Source of the DNA: an uncultured Gammaproteobacteria bacterium | GTDB lineage: Bacteria > Pseudomonadota > Gammaproteobacteria > Pseudomonadales > Azotimanducaceae | Assembly (NCBI GenBank): GCA_913050035.1 | Contig: CAJXAC010000001.1 | Coordinates: forward strand, 1 to 64,000 | Direction of reading: 5' to 3' | DNA: 64,000 nt | In this document: one piece after another, positions 39,623 through 48,314 of the stretch | Position numbering within the stretch: the first letter of the stretch is position 1 | Layout of the letters: the number at the start of each line of letters is the position of its first letter | Notes under the pieces: model-generated | The model's input: the letters and a program-made list of their open reading frames with translations, nothing else | What the model was told of the DNA's origin: nothing | Databases searched by the model: none | Made by a program: the position numbers and the translations under genes

Positions 39623-41510
39623 TGAGGCGATGGCTGATAAGAGCCATGCCTACTAATGCTGCCCCGATGGCCATGCTCATAAGATTGGATGGCGGGTTAT
39701 CCAGTACCCAATTCAATTCGGGTAAGGCGATGGCGAGCCCGCCCAATGCGATAAGCCAACGTGTCCAGATAAAACTCAAGCTGCCCAGTCCTGCAAGATA
39801 CCCTTGCAGTCCGGCGCAGATTAGCCATGCTCCCAGCAATGCCTCTGCGAAGGCTTGTACAGAAACGTGCCAAGGGCCCTGCAAAATAAAGGCGGCATCG
39901 AGCACGAAAATAAAGGGAATAATGTAGATAACGCTGCCCATGCGCATGGCTGCGAAGCCGGTTTTCAGTGGATTGGATTCGGCAATAGAGGCGGCCGCGT
40001 AGGCGCCTAGGGCTACCGGGGGTGTGATGTAAGACAGCATCGCCCAATACAAGATAAATAAGTGCACACTTAAGGGGTCGAGGTTTTGGCTCACCAAAGC
40101 CGGTGCTAACACCACGGCTAAAAAGATATACGCGGCGGTTACGGTCATGCCGATACCGAGTACGAAACTGGTAGCAGCGCCCATAAATAACAGCAGTCCA
40201 ATATCGTCTCCTGCAAGGCTGAGCAAATCATTGACTAAGGTGCCGCTGAGTCCGGTCAGTGACAACGAGCCGACAATCAAACCAACACCGGCCAACACTA
40301 CGACCAGTTCAATTAGTAATTTGCCCACGGCATACATTAGATCCACAGCGGCGCTAAGGTCTAAACGATGCACCCGAGAAAATTGATTCAGTACCAGCAA
40401 GGCTGCGGTAGCGTAATACGGGGCAATGGACTCGCGCTGTAAAAAGATCAACAAGAAAATCAGCAATGCAAAGGCGCCTAAATAGAACCAACCCTCGGCA
40501 AGGGTTTTGCGCAAGCTTGGTGTTTCCTCAGGCGCCAAGCCGGTGACATTTTCGCGCCCAGCATAGGCATCGATTTGCAGGTACAGGCTGGCAAAGTAGA
40601 GTATTGCCGGCAATGCCGCGGCGGTCGCTACGTCGATGTATGCGATATCCAAGAGGGTCGCCATAACGAAAGCGGTAGAGCCCATGATTGGTGGCAATAA
40701 AACGCCGCCGGTAGAGGCGCAGGCCTCCACGCCGCCTGCAATATGCGGGGCCATGCCAGATTTGCGCATAGCCGGAATCGTCAGTTGGCCGGTGGTCAGC
40801 ACATTGGTGACAACGCTACCGCTCATGGATCCCATCAAGCCGCTAGAAACGATGGCCACCTTGGCCGGCCCGCCCCGTTGTCGCCCCAACAGAGCGAAGG
40901 CTAGGTTGAGAAAAAATTGGCCTCCGCCGCTGTGTTGTAGAACTACACCGAAAACTACAAAGCCGATCACCAGTTCGGCGAAGGCGCGGAATGGCAGACC
41001 AAAGACGCTCTCAATTGAAAGGAAGTGATAGGCTGCGGTCTCTGCCCAGCTTGAAGTCAGGCCGTTTAAGGGTCCCGGCAGATATTCGGTGATGACCGGT
41101 AGTATGGAAAATACGCCGGCGATAATACACAGTGGCCACCCCGCAGCGCGTCTTAGTGCCTCAAGGATAATGAGCCACAGTGCCATGGCGCCATAGACAG
41201 CGAATTGCGGGGCGGCAAATTCCCAGGCCTCGTCCAAGGCTTGCTCGGCGGTGAAAAAAAAGCCGCCTAAAATCCCAATACTGATGGCGATTATTGGCCA
41301 GTCTATCCAGGGCCTGCTTGGGAAGGTGAGAAAAGCCCAGGGTGCTAATAGTGCGGTTAAGGCATAAAAGTATTGGGTTTCGATACCGATGAGACCCTGT
41401 AGCCATTGCTGATTGCCGAATAGGCGCAAAGTATCCATGGCGAGCAGTAGTGCCAGAGTGGCCAGAGTGGCCACTAGGCCGCGGATGGCAGGATGCGGTG
41501 TTGCTTGCAT
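39594..41510 (-). CDS. TRAP transporter, fused DctQM-type permease (TAXI class)
   Basis: LNLAFALLGRQRGGPAKVAIVSSGLMGSMSGSVVTNVLTTGQLTIPAMRKSGMAPHIAGGVEACASTGGVLLPPIMGSTAFVMA. Likely start MQATPHP. Confidence 0.93.
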   Translation of the reverse strand: MQATPHPAIRGLVATLATLALLLAMDTLRLFGNQQWLQGLIGIETQYFYALTALLAPWAFLTFPSRPWIDWPIIAISIGILGGFFFTAEQALDEAWEFAAPQFAVYGAMALWLIILEALRRAAGWPLCIIAGVFSILPVITEYLPGPLNGLTSSWAETAAYHFLSIESVFGLPFRAFAELVIGFVVFGVVLQHSGGGQFFLNLAFALLGRQRGGPAKVAIVSSGLMGSMSGSVVTNVLTTGQLTIPAMRKSGMAPHIAGGVEACASTGGVLLPPIMGSTAFVMATLLDIAYIDVATAAALPAILYFASLYLQIDAYAGRENVTGLAPEETPSLRKTLAEGWFYLGAFALLIFLLIFLQRESIAPYYATAALLVLNQFSRVHRLDLSAAVDLMYAVGKLLIELVVVLAGVGLIVGSLSLTGLSGTLVNDLLSLAGDDIGLLLFMGAATSFVLGIGMTVTAAYIFLAVVLAPALVSQNLDPLSVHLFILYWAMLSYITPPVALGAYAAASIAESNPLKTGFAAMRMGSVIYIIPFIFVLDAAFILQGPWHVSVQAFAEALLGAWLICAGLQGYLAGLGSLSFIWTRWLIALGGLAIALPELNWVLDNPPSNLMSMAIGAALVGMALISHRLSATTNIPNP

Positions 41511-41541
41511 TATTGGTATGTGAACAAGTGTTACCGGCGGC

Positions 41542-42696
41542 TTAACGCCAGATTGGATCAAAGCCTGCGGCGTCGAGTGCCGCGGCTCGGCGAACCATCC
41601 ATGCCGCGCTAAAGTCATCTGGATCCTCGGCCTGGTGTGCTTGCCATGCCGTTGCCAACACGCTTTGGCGCTGAATCAGGCGGCTATTGTGAGCGTCGTC
41701 AGCGTCACTCCAAACATCAACTGATTTGAAATAGCGCACAGCACCCTCGTGAAATGGCACCACCCACTGAAAATTCTGTCGGTCCATAGCCCAGCCGATG
41801 CTGCCAGGGTCGGCATTTTTGTATTCTTCGTAATGAATGTGGATAGCCTTGGCTAAGTCATGGACCAGTTGTTCGTCCTGACTTGCTAGTGTGATCAGCA
41901 TTGGATACGGATAGGTCGCGCCCTCATGGGGATTGTCTTCGGATATGGCGGCGCCGCGGGTGGCCACATGTTTTTGCATGAACGGCACTACAGCGTCCAT
42001 GCGCTGCCAGCAGCCGGCGTCATCATGTGGTGCCGGTGGCCAGAAGATGCCGCGCGGCGATGCCTCGAGCTTACGTGTTGGGCCCGATACGGTGGTGGCA
42101 TAGGCTGCGTCAACTTGGCCATTTACAATGCCCGTCCACATCGCGTTATAGCCGGGGAAGTCCACCCGTTCCACATCGTTCCAGGTTAGTCCGCCACAGG
42201 CGAGGAACGCCTCGGTAGTGACATTGAGGGCCGGCGCGCCGCGCACGTAAGGGACTCGTTTGCCGCGCAAATCGGCGTAGCTCTTCATGCCCAAGTCGTT
42301 TGCAACCCCTAGCGCTTGGTTGCTGTCGCCATGGGACGCTATAACCAACCGCAATGGCATCGGCCCCCAGGTTTTACCGGCAAACTGAAATACGCCCTCC
42401 TGGCCAAAATAGGTAGCCACCCCGTTGGCAGAAAATTGCACCCGCCCGCGTTGCAGAGGTAATAGACGCGAAACGTCGTTTTTGCCGGGTAATACGCGCA
42501 GATTAACGTTGTAGTTATCTTTCAGGGCCTTGCCGATGCCCACGGCTTGATTGTAACCGGTGGTGCCAAGGTTGTAGGCGCTCCACGACATGGTGCGTGG
42601 AAACTCTGGTGCAAAATTCGAGTCGGCGCTGTGCGCCTGAGTAACAAAGCCAAGGAGCACGACTGTGAACAGTCGCGAGTAAATCCCTAAAGTCAT
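41542..42696 (-). CDS. TAXI family TRAP transporter solute-binding protein
   Basis: Signal peptide; SWSAYNLGTTGYNQAVGIGKALKDNYNVNLRVLPGKNDVSRLLPLQRGRVQFSANG; adjacent permease. Confidence 0.9.
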   Translation of the reverse strand: MTLGIYSRLFTVVLLGFVTQAHSADSNFAPEFPRTMSWSAYNLGTTGYNQAVGIGKALKDNYNVNLRVLPGKNDVSRLLPLQRGRVQFSANGVATYFGQEGVFQFAGKTWGPMPLRLVIASHGDSNQALGVANDLGMKSYADLRGKRVPYVRGAPALNVTTEAFLACGGLTWNDVERVDFPGYNAMWTGIVNGQVDAAYATTVSGPTRKLEASPRGIFWPPAPHDDAGCWQRMDAVVPFMQKHVATRGAAISEDNPHEGATYPYPMLITLASQDEQLVHDLAKAIHIHYEEYKNADPGSIGWAMDRQNFQWVVPFHEGAVRYFKSVDVWSDADDAHNSRLIQRQSVLATAWQAHQAEDPDDFSAAWMVRRAAALDAAGFDPIWR

Positions 42697-42967
42697 TAAA
42701 GCCCTCGCAAACTACAAAAAGAAATAGCTGTGGGCTGTGCCACGCTTGCCGCAATGTAGGTTGTGCTCGTAAGCGGGTCAAGGGATCAAGTGGGCTAAGA
42801 ACATAAAAGCGAATTCAATTAGCGTTCGCAGTTAAGATTTACTGCTGAGCCTCACCCGTAGAGAGATCGTAAAAAAAGCGGCAGCTGGGTTGCCGGATGA
42901 GAACATAGCGCTGCAAACTCTACACACAGTGCACAGCTAATTTTTGCAGACTTGGAGACGCAGTAGC

Positions 42968-43537
42968 ATGGGTCGATTGCAGCGAGATCACAGTCCCAAT
43001 ACGATGCCAGTAAGCACCTTCGCCCAAGTGCTTTATCGGCATGGAGCGCTGATGGGCAGCGCCGCGATGGTGCTCGTGGTGGTCCAGGGTGGAATAGCTC
43101 TAGAGGACTCTTTGACTGCCGTATGGCAAAGACCAGAGATGTTTCTGCTTGCCATACTCGTGATATTGGCGGCTTTCGCTGGGTACTTGAAATGGCGTGG
43201 ATACTCTTTTGCGGGCAGACAAGGGCTGTGGATCTGCTATTTGCTGTATATCTCGGTAGTTGAAGAGATCGCTTTTAGATTGTATTTGCCGGTTGTACTT
43301 GAATCGCACATTGGCTGGGGTGCGGGGGTATTGCTGAGTAACCTTATTTTCGGAGTGATTCATTACTACACGTTGCGCTGGAAGTTCAGCCATTGCGTGG
43401 TGGCCGCCCTAGGAGGGATAGGCCTGAGCCGATTATTAGCCCAGTCAGGAGACCTCGGGCTGGTTATACTCGTGCACTTTGTGGCTACTTTTTTGAATAC
43501 GCCAAGGCCGCCAGAGGCGTCTGTTCGTATGAGTTAA
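42968..43537 (+). CDS. CPBP family intramembrane metalloprotease (CAAX-like)
   Basis: SVVEEIAFRLYLPVVL (EExxxR), LSNLIFGVIHY, multi-TM. Confidence 0.8.
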   Translation: MGRLQRDHSPNTMPVSTFAQVLYRHGALMGSAAMVLVVVQGGIALEDSLTAVWQRPEMFLLAILVILAAFAGYLKWRGYSFAGRQGLWICYLLYISVVEEIAFRLYLPVVLESHIGWGAGVLLSNLIFGVIHYYTLRWKFSHCVVAALGGIGLSRLLAQSGDLGLVILVHFVATFLNTPRPPEASVRMS

Positions 43538-43576
43538 TCTCTGGCCGGTACTCTTAGGAGCAATAGGGACGTCAGT

Positions 43577-45130
43577 ATGAACCGACGGGAATTTATCTTT
43601 ACCAGTGCTGCGTCAACCTTGCTGCTGAGCAGTGGCTGCACTGCACCGCCACCACCCCGGACGTCGGTGATCGCTGCACCAGCGGGAAACCTGCAAGGTC
43701 ATGTGATCGATGGCGTGCAGCGTTTTTTAGGTATTCCCTATGCGCAGCCGCCCTTTGGCGAGCGGCGTTGGCGCGCGCCAGTGCGACGCCCACGGTGGTC
43801 GGGTGTTCTGCAAGCGACTGGCTATGGTCAGATTTGCCCGCAGACAGGAGGATTGCTGTCTAATTCTTTACTTGAAGGCGAAGATTGCCTGAATCTGAAT
43901 ATCTGGACCCCGGATCCCAGTGCACGGGATCTGCCGGTTATGGTTTGGGCGCATGGCGGCGGTCAGATCTCGGGTAGCGGCGCTAATGAACTCTATGATG
44001 GCGGTCATTTTGCGCGTGAGGGCGTGGTGTTGGTGACCTGTAACCGCCGCCTGGGTGCCGAAGGATTCCTATATTTGGAGGAGTTATTTGGCGATGGTAT
44101 CGGTCCTGGCAACCTCGGGATGCAAGATCTTATATGCGTATTGCAATGGGTTGCGGACAATATTCAAGCCTTTGGTGGCAATCCGAATAATGTCACGTTG
44201 TTTGGTGAATCTGGTGGTGCTGCGGCAACTCAAGCGACCATTACCACCCCCGGTTGCGTGGGCCTGGTGCACAAAGCAATCCTCCAAAGCGGTGGCCATG
44301 CAGTGCAGCGACCTGCCACCGCAACAGCAATAGCACGTCATGTGACAGAACGACTGAACATACGAGCCGGTGATCTGGATGCTCTACGTCAGGTGCCATG
44401 GCAGCAATTTATTGCCTTATACCCGGATCTTGAAACGCGCACTGACTGGGCGCAGCCGCAAATTTATCTGCCCGTAATCAATAAGCATATGCCCACTCAT
44501 CCGGTGGATGCGCCGCATGTTGGGATAGGACTGGACATTGATTATTTGATCGGCAGTTGCCGCGATGAGATCAATCTATTTTCGCTATTCTTGGAACTTG
44601 AGGGCAGTCAGTTTGAGCGTCGGGCTCGGCAGGTGGTAGCTGCCGCGGGCGCAAGTTGGTCTGATGTTATGGCCGGCTATGCACAATCGCGTCCGCAGTT
44701 GGATGCGTCAGAGTGTTTCAAAGCTGCGCTTGGCGATATGTGGTTTCGGGTGCCGAGTTTGCGTATTGCCGACGGGCATCAGCGTTATTCGGCGCGTGGT
44801 ACTTATGTGTATCTTTTTGAGTGGTCATCGCCGCTGCTCGGCGCTGCCCACGCGTTGGATCTTATGGTATTTGGTAACGGTCTGGCTTTGCCGTTTCTGG
44901 CGGGTTTTAAGGACTATGACGGCACCGCAGAGTTTATGCGTAAGGCCTGGGTAGCGTTCGCTAAGTCAGGAAACCCTCAAGTGGCGGGACACGGGTGGCC
45001 GCCATATAGACAACAACAAGCGACCCTGAGTATTAACCAGACGCCGGCGCTAATTGCTGAGCCCTATCGACAACAGTTTCCAATGCTCGAGCCGGTGATT
45101 GAGCGCAATTGGCTGCAGGCAGGCCTCTAG
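43577..45130 (+). CDS. Carboxylesterase family (type B) protein, exported
   Basis: MNRREFIFTSAASTLLLSSGC; GIPYAQPPFGERRWRAP, EDCLNLNIWTPD, VTLFGESGGAAAT. Confidence 0.95.
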   Translation: MNRREFIFTSAASTLLLSSGCTAPPPPRTSVIAAPAGNLQGHVIDGVQRFLGIPYAQPPFGERRWRAPVRRPRWSGVLQATGYGQICPQTGGLLSNSLLEGEDCLNLNIWTPDPSARDLPVMVWAHGGGQISGSGANELYDGGHFAREGVVLVTCNRRLGAEGFLYLEELFGDGIGPGNLGMQDLICVLQWVADNIQAFGGNPNNVTLFGESGGAAATQATITTPGCVGLVHKAILQSGGHAVQRPATATAIARHVTERLNIRAGDLDALRQVPWQQFIALYPDLETRTDWAQPQIYLPVINKHMPTHPVDAPHVGIGLDIDYLIGSCRDEINLFSLFLELEGSQFERRARQVVAAAGASWSDVMAGYAQSRPQLDASECFKAALGDMWFRVPSLRIADGHQRYSARGTYVYLFEWSSPLLGAAHALDLMVFGNGLALPFLAGFKDYDGTAEFMRKAWVAFAKSGNPQVAGHGWPPYRQQQATLSINQTPALIAEPYRQQFPMLEPVIERNWLQAGL

Positions 45131-45154
45131 CTGCATCTTAAGTGGTAGTTCCAG

Positions 45155-45682
45155 TCAACGAACTGCCAATAATATCTGCTTACTTTGTTGATAAGCATCC
45201 TCCGCGCGCTCAGCAATTTGTTCTTCGGTACAACTGCCCAGAGGATGTTGTAGCAGCGCGAATGGATAGTCGGGCAGGCCAAGCATACGCGCTATGTTTC
45301 GCGCAGTGACCTCGAAAGGAGTGGTGCACAAAACCACAGCCGGTTTGCCGAACTGCTCGTAAATAATGCCGTCATGCAAACTGCACGTCGAACAGGATCC
45401 TCAGTCGCCATTGGCCGTGATCATAAAATCACTGCGTGCTGCCAACTCGGCGATGACGCCATCCTCGGCTGGTGCACTGGCATTGGTTTTAAAGACCATG
45501 TCGTCGACTATTTCGCATTGATCGTGCTTACGGAAAAGGTCTGCCGTTTGCAACAAAAGCGCGCGCGCGTTGGCTTTACCATTACATAGCAATCCGATAC
45601 GCATGTTCTGCAACGAGGTTAAGCGCGGCGCAAGTTCATGGTTCTGAGTCGGGCTTGGTGCGGTTGGGTCAATTAATTGCAT
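45155..45682 (-). CDS. UGSC family selenoprotein, in-frame UGA (45401-45403) read as selenocysteine; the ORF track splits it into 45401..45682 and 45155..45379
   Basis: Continuous frame across TGA: ...ELAARSDFMITANGD-U-GSCSTCSLHDGIIYEQFGKPAVVLCTTPFEVTARNIARMLGLPDYPFALLQHPLGSCTEEQIAERAED...; AGGAG RBS before ATG; SECIS-like hairpin after the UGA. Confidence 0.93.
45370..45390 (-). promoter_or_regulatory. Putative bacterial SECIS element (selenocysteine insertion hairpin)
   Basis: mRNA CGACGUGCA-GUU-UGCAUGACG: 8 pairs (one G-U) with one A-A mismatch, apical loop GUU, loop starting about 20 nt after the UGA. Confidence 0.75.
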
Positions 45683-45722
45683 AGGCTACTCCTGTACTCG
45701 GTTGGATTAATGTGGCTCTCGA

Positions 45723-46766
45723 TCAGCAATCGATGCAAACGCCGATGGCTTCACTTTGCATCATCGATGCACGCGTGCGGCTCCATGAAGGAATGAAAGA
45801 CGAATGGCCACCCGCATCGCCGCCACCGACCACTAGTAATATGTCGTCCGCACTCAAGCCGCGGTGACAATCCTGTTGGGTTTGTAGGGCGTATTCCCGG
45901 GGGCTGAATTTGCCGATCCGGCGTAATGTCTCTTCGCTGCGCGAGGCATGCTCGAATAAAAACTCGCGGGTATCGGATTTGCTGAAGTTGCTGTTAGCGA
46001 CAATCTCGGCGTGTTCTGGTGACAAAATTACCGCGCTCTGGCCGATGCTGATACAGCCGCAGTTAGCCATGGCATCGGCAATGGTTTCCAGCACAGCTTC
46101 GGCTGTTTGGCCGCCATGGTTTTCGACATTGACGAAACCACCGCCAGCAAAAACGGTCACGCTGCTTATCTCTGCGGCATAACCCAACTCTTGATTTAGG
46201 CACTGCCACGGTGTTTTGTCTGCGCGCTCGGCAATGCAAAAGCTGTACTTTCCCGGATTGCCTTGAGTGGACTTATCAGCAATGCCCGGTGTCATGCGGA
46301 AGATATTAAGAATGATCAGTCGTACCGCACGACCAATGGTCGCGTTGGCTCGGTTGCCGGGTCCGAACAGATTTACCCCAGCGTTCATGCCAATGTCATC
46401 GACAATTGGGCCGCTAACAACGAGTAATGGTGCCGAGCCACCAGTGCTGGCAGTACTGCCATGGAAGTTAAAGGGCTTTTTTGCCATGGCCTCAAAGGCC
46501 GCGACCACCACGGGGAAATACTCGGGTAAACATCCTGCCATAACCGCGTTAACTGCAGCCCCCTGCAAGGTCAAATCGATTTGCGTGGCGGGATGATGGG
46601 CGATCACGGTTTCTGCAGGGCGCCCCTCCATTTGCAACATCGCTGCAACACGGCTGGCTTCTGGGGGCACCACTGGCAAGCCATCGGTCCAACCTTGCTC
46701 GTAGCAATAATCAATGGCGTCGAGCACATCGTCAGCGACCTTGTGTTTAGTGGTTAATCCATTCAT
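45723..46766 (-). CDS. Conserved 'GWTDGLPVVPP' protein, UGSC-operon partner, C-terminal CxxC
   Basis: MNGLTTKHKVADDVLDAIDYCYEQGWTDGLPVVPPEASRVAAML...GSTASTGGSAPLLVVSGPIVDDIGMNAGVNLFGPGNRANATIGRA...GVCIDC*; 40 nt upstream of the UGSC gene on the same strand. Confidence 0.8.
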   Translation of the reverse strand: MNGLTTKHKVADDVLDAIDYCYEQGWTDGLPVVPPEASRVAAMLQMEGRPAETVIAHHPATQIDLTLQGAAVNAVMAGCLPEYFPVVVAAFEAMAKKPFNFHGSTASTGGSAPLLVVSGPIVDDIGMNAGVNLFGPGNRANATIGRAVRLIILNIFRMTPGIADKSTQGNPGKYSFCIAERADKTPWQCLNQELGYAAEISSVTVFAGGGFVNVENHGGQTAEAVLETIADAMANCGCISIGQSAVILSPEHAEIVANSNFSKSDTREFLFEHASRSEETLRRIGKFSPREYALQTQQDCHRGLSADDILLVVGGGDAGGHSSFIPSWSRTRASMMQSEAIGVCIDC

Positions 46767-47017
46767 AGCTTCCCCGCATTCGCAATAAAGGCCTGTGACC
46801 ACAGCATAACCAACTCCGTGAAGCTCGAGCAATTGGCACGTATTGGCCATTCAGAGCCGTTTTACCCAGAACCGCTGCTTGCAGATTTTCCCGCCTACCG
46901 CGCTAAACTTTTTAGGCAACACCAGTGCGCAGTGAGATGGTATTGTCGACTGGTGTTAGGAATAACGTGCGCCGTATCCAGATTGGCGTGGCAGTAAACT
47001 ACAAGGAGGTCACAGTA

Positions 47018-47977
47018 ATGACAGAATTCGTGCGCACTGCGGAGGAAAATTTTCAGAACTTGCAGGACTTTAACTACGCGCCCAATTATCACATGTGGCA
47101 AGACTTGCGTATGCATTATGTCGACGAGGGTCCGAAAGACGCCCCGGTAATGCTGCTCATGCATGGCATGCCAACCTGGTCTTATCTCTATCGCAATGTC
47201 ATTCCTGGCTTAGTAAAAGCCGGCTACCGATGCATAGCGCCAGACCACCTAGGTTTTGGTCGTTCCGATAAACCTACAGATTTGCATTGGTATACCGTCG
47301 CGCGCCATACCGAAGTGCTTACCTCGCTGATTGTTGAATTGGATCTTCGCAACATATCCCTAGTGTGCCAGGACTGGGGAGGGCCAACTGGTTTAGCTCA
47401 GGCGGCAATGATGCCGGAACGGTTTGACCATCTAGTGATTATGAATACTTGGCTGCACCACGCTGAGTACGAGTACTCCGAGGGCATACGACGTTGGAAT
47501 GCGGGTTGGCATACGGGGGGTAATTTCGATCGACCGGAACCAGACCTAGGGTTGATGATGGTTATGTCGGCAGGGTTAATGTCGCGAGAGCAATATGTGC
47601 CGGCATTTATGCAGGGACAGGATCCACAGTTGAGCGGTGCGGCAGCAACTATGTATCAAGGCTTTTCTGCGCCCTACAAAGGTCTACCGGATGCAGGATA
47701 CAACGGCTTCCGACGCTTTCCATTGTCGATCCCCTTTGACAGTTATCATAACGGCAACGGCGCTGCCCAAACCCTGCATTACCAAACCCTTTTGCAGTGG
47801 CACAAAGGCTGCCATTTCATATGGGGGTGTACAGACGATGTGTTCGTGGAGGATTGGGGGCGCGAGTGGGCGCGACAGATGAATGCGTCTTTTGATGCCA
47901 TCCCTGACGCGGGCCATTTCCCGCAAAACACTCACGGCGAGCAGCTTGTTGAGTTGATATTGCAGGGCCGGAGCTAG
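47018..47977 (+). CDS. Haloalkane dehalogenase-like alpha/beta hydrolase
   Basis: AAGGAGGT RBS; LLMHGMPTWSYLYRNVIPGLVKAGYRCIAPDHLGFGRSDKP, VCQDWGGPTGL (Asp nucleophile plus Trp), DAGHFPQ. Confidence 0.85.
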   Translation: MTEFVRTAEENFQNLQDFNYAPNYHMWQDLRMHYVDEGPKDAPVMLLMHGMPTWSYLYRNVIPGLVKAGYRCIAPDHLGFGRSDKPTDLHWYTVARHTEVLTSLIVELDLRNISLVCQDWGGPTGLAQAAMMPERFDHLVIMNTWLHHAEYEYSEGIRRWNAGWHTGGNFDRPEPDLGLMMVMSAGLMSREQYVPAFMQGQDPQLSGAAATMYQGFSAPYKGLPDAGYNGFRRFPLSIPFDSYHNGNGAAQTLHYQTLLQWHKGCHFIWGCTDDVFVEDWGREWARQMNASFDAIPDAGHFPQNTHGEQLVELILQGRS

Positions 47978-48314
47978 TGCGCGATAAGGCTGAGGTGGCA
48001 TTACCTAATTGGCTTAAGCCCCAAGCCGGTTTGGCTGCGTATTCTGATACTACTGGTGCAGCTCGCATGCAGCCGAGGCACTGGAATACGGTATTGTCAG
48101 TACGCACGAACGTATTGTGTCGACTGAAATGGCGCGGTTTGGAGAAATTAAAGAATTGGGCAATGGCCGCGAGATCTTGCGTTATGAGCTCGATGGTTGT
48201 CTGGAAATTAAATATGTCTGCATCAGGGGTATCGGTTCCGCTTAAGCTGCGCCAAGCTGTTGGCAGCCGACGGAGTTAAATCATCGGCGCATTAAAAATA
48301 TAGGGGAGAGGCGA

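Noticed and set aside
39520-41028. Plus-strand ORFs opposite the MFS and TRAP permease genes (e.g. 39520..39927, 40636..41028)
   Set aside because: Antisense shadows of strong coding frames with low-complexity Pro/Arg/Lys-rich translations and no family signal.
41459-41480. Short direct repeat GCCAGAGTG x2 in the TRAP permease start region
   Set aside because: Only two copies of 9 bp encoding LATLATLA; ordinary hydrophobic coding redundancy.
45723-45725. UGA after ...CIDC in the UGSC partner gene as a second selenocysteine codon
   Set aside because: No SECIS-like hairpin evident after it, the read-through tail is not protein-like, and the RBS of the next gene lies there.
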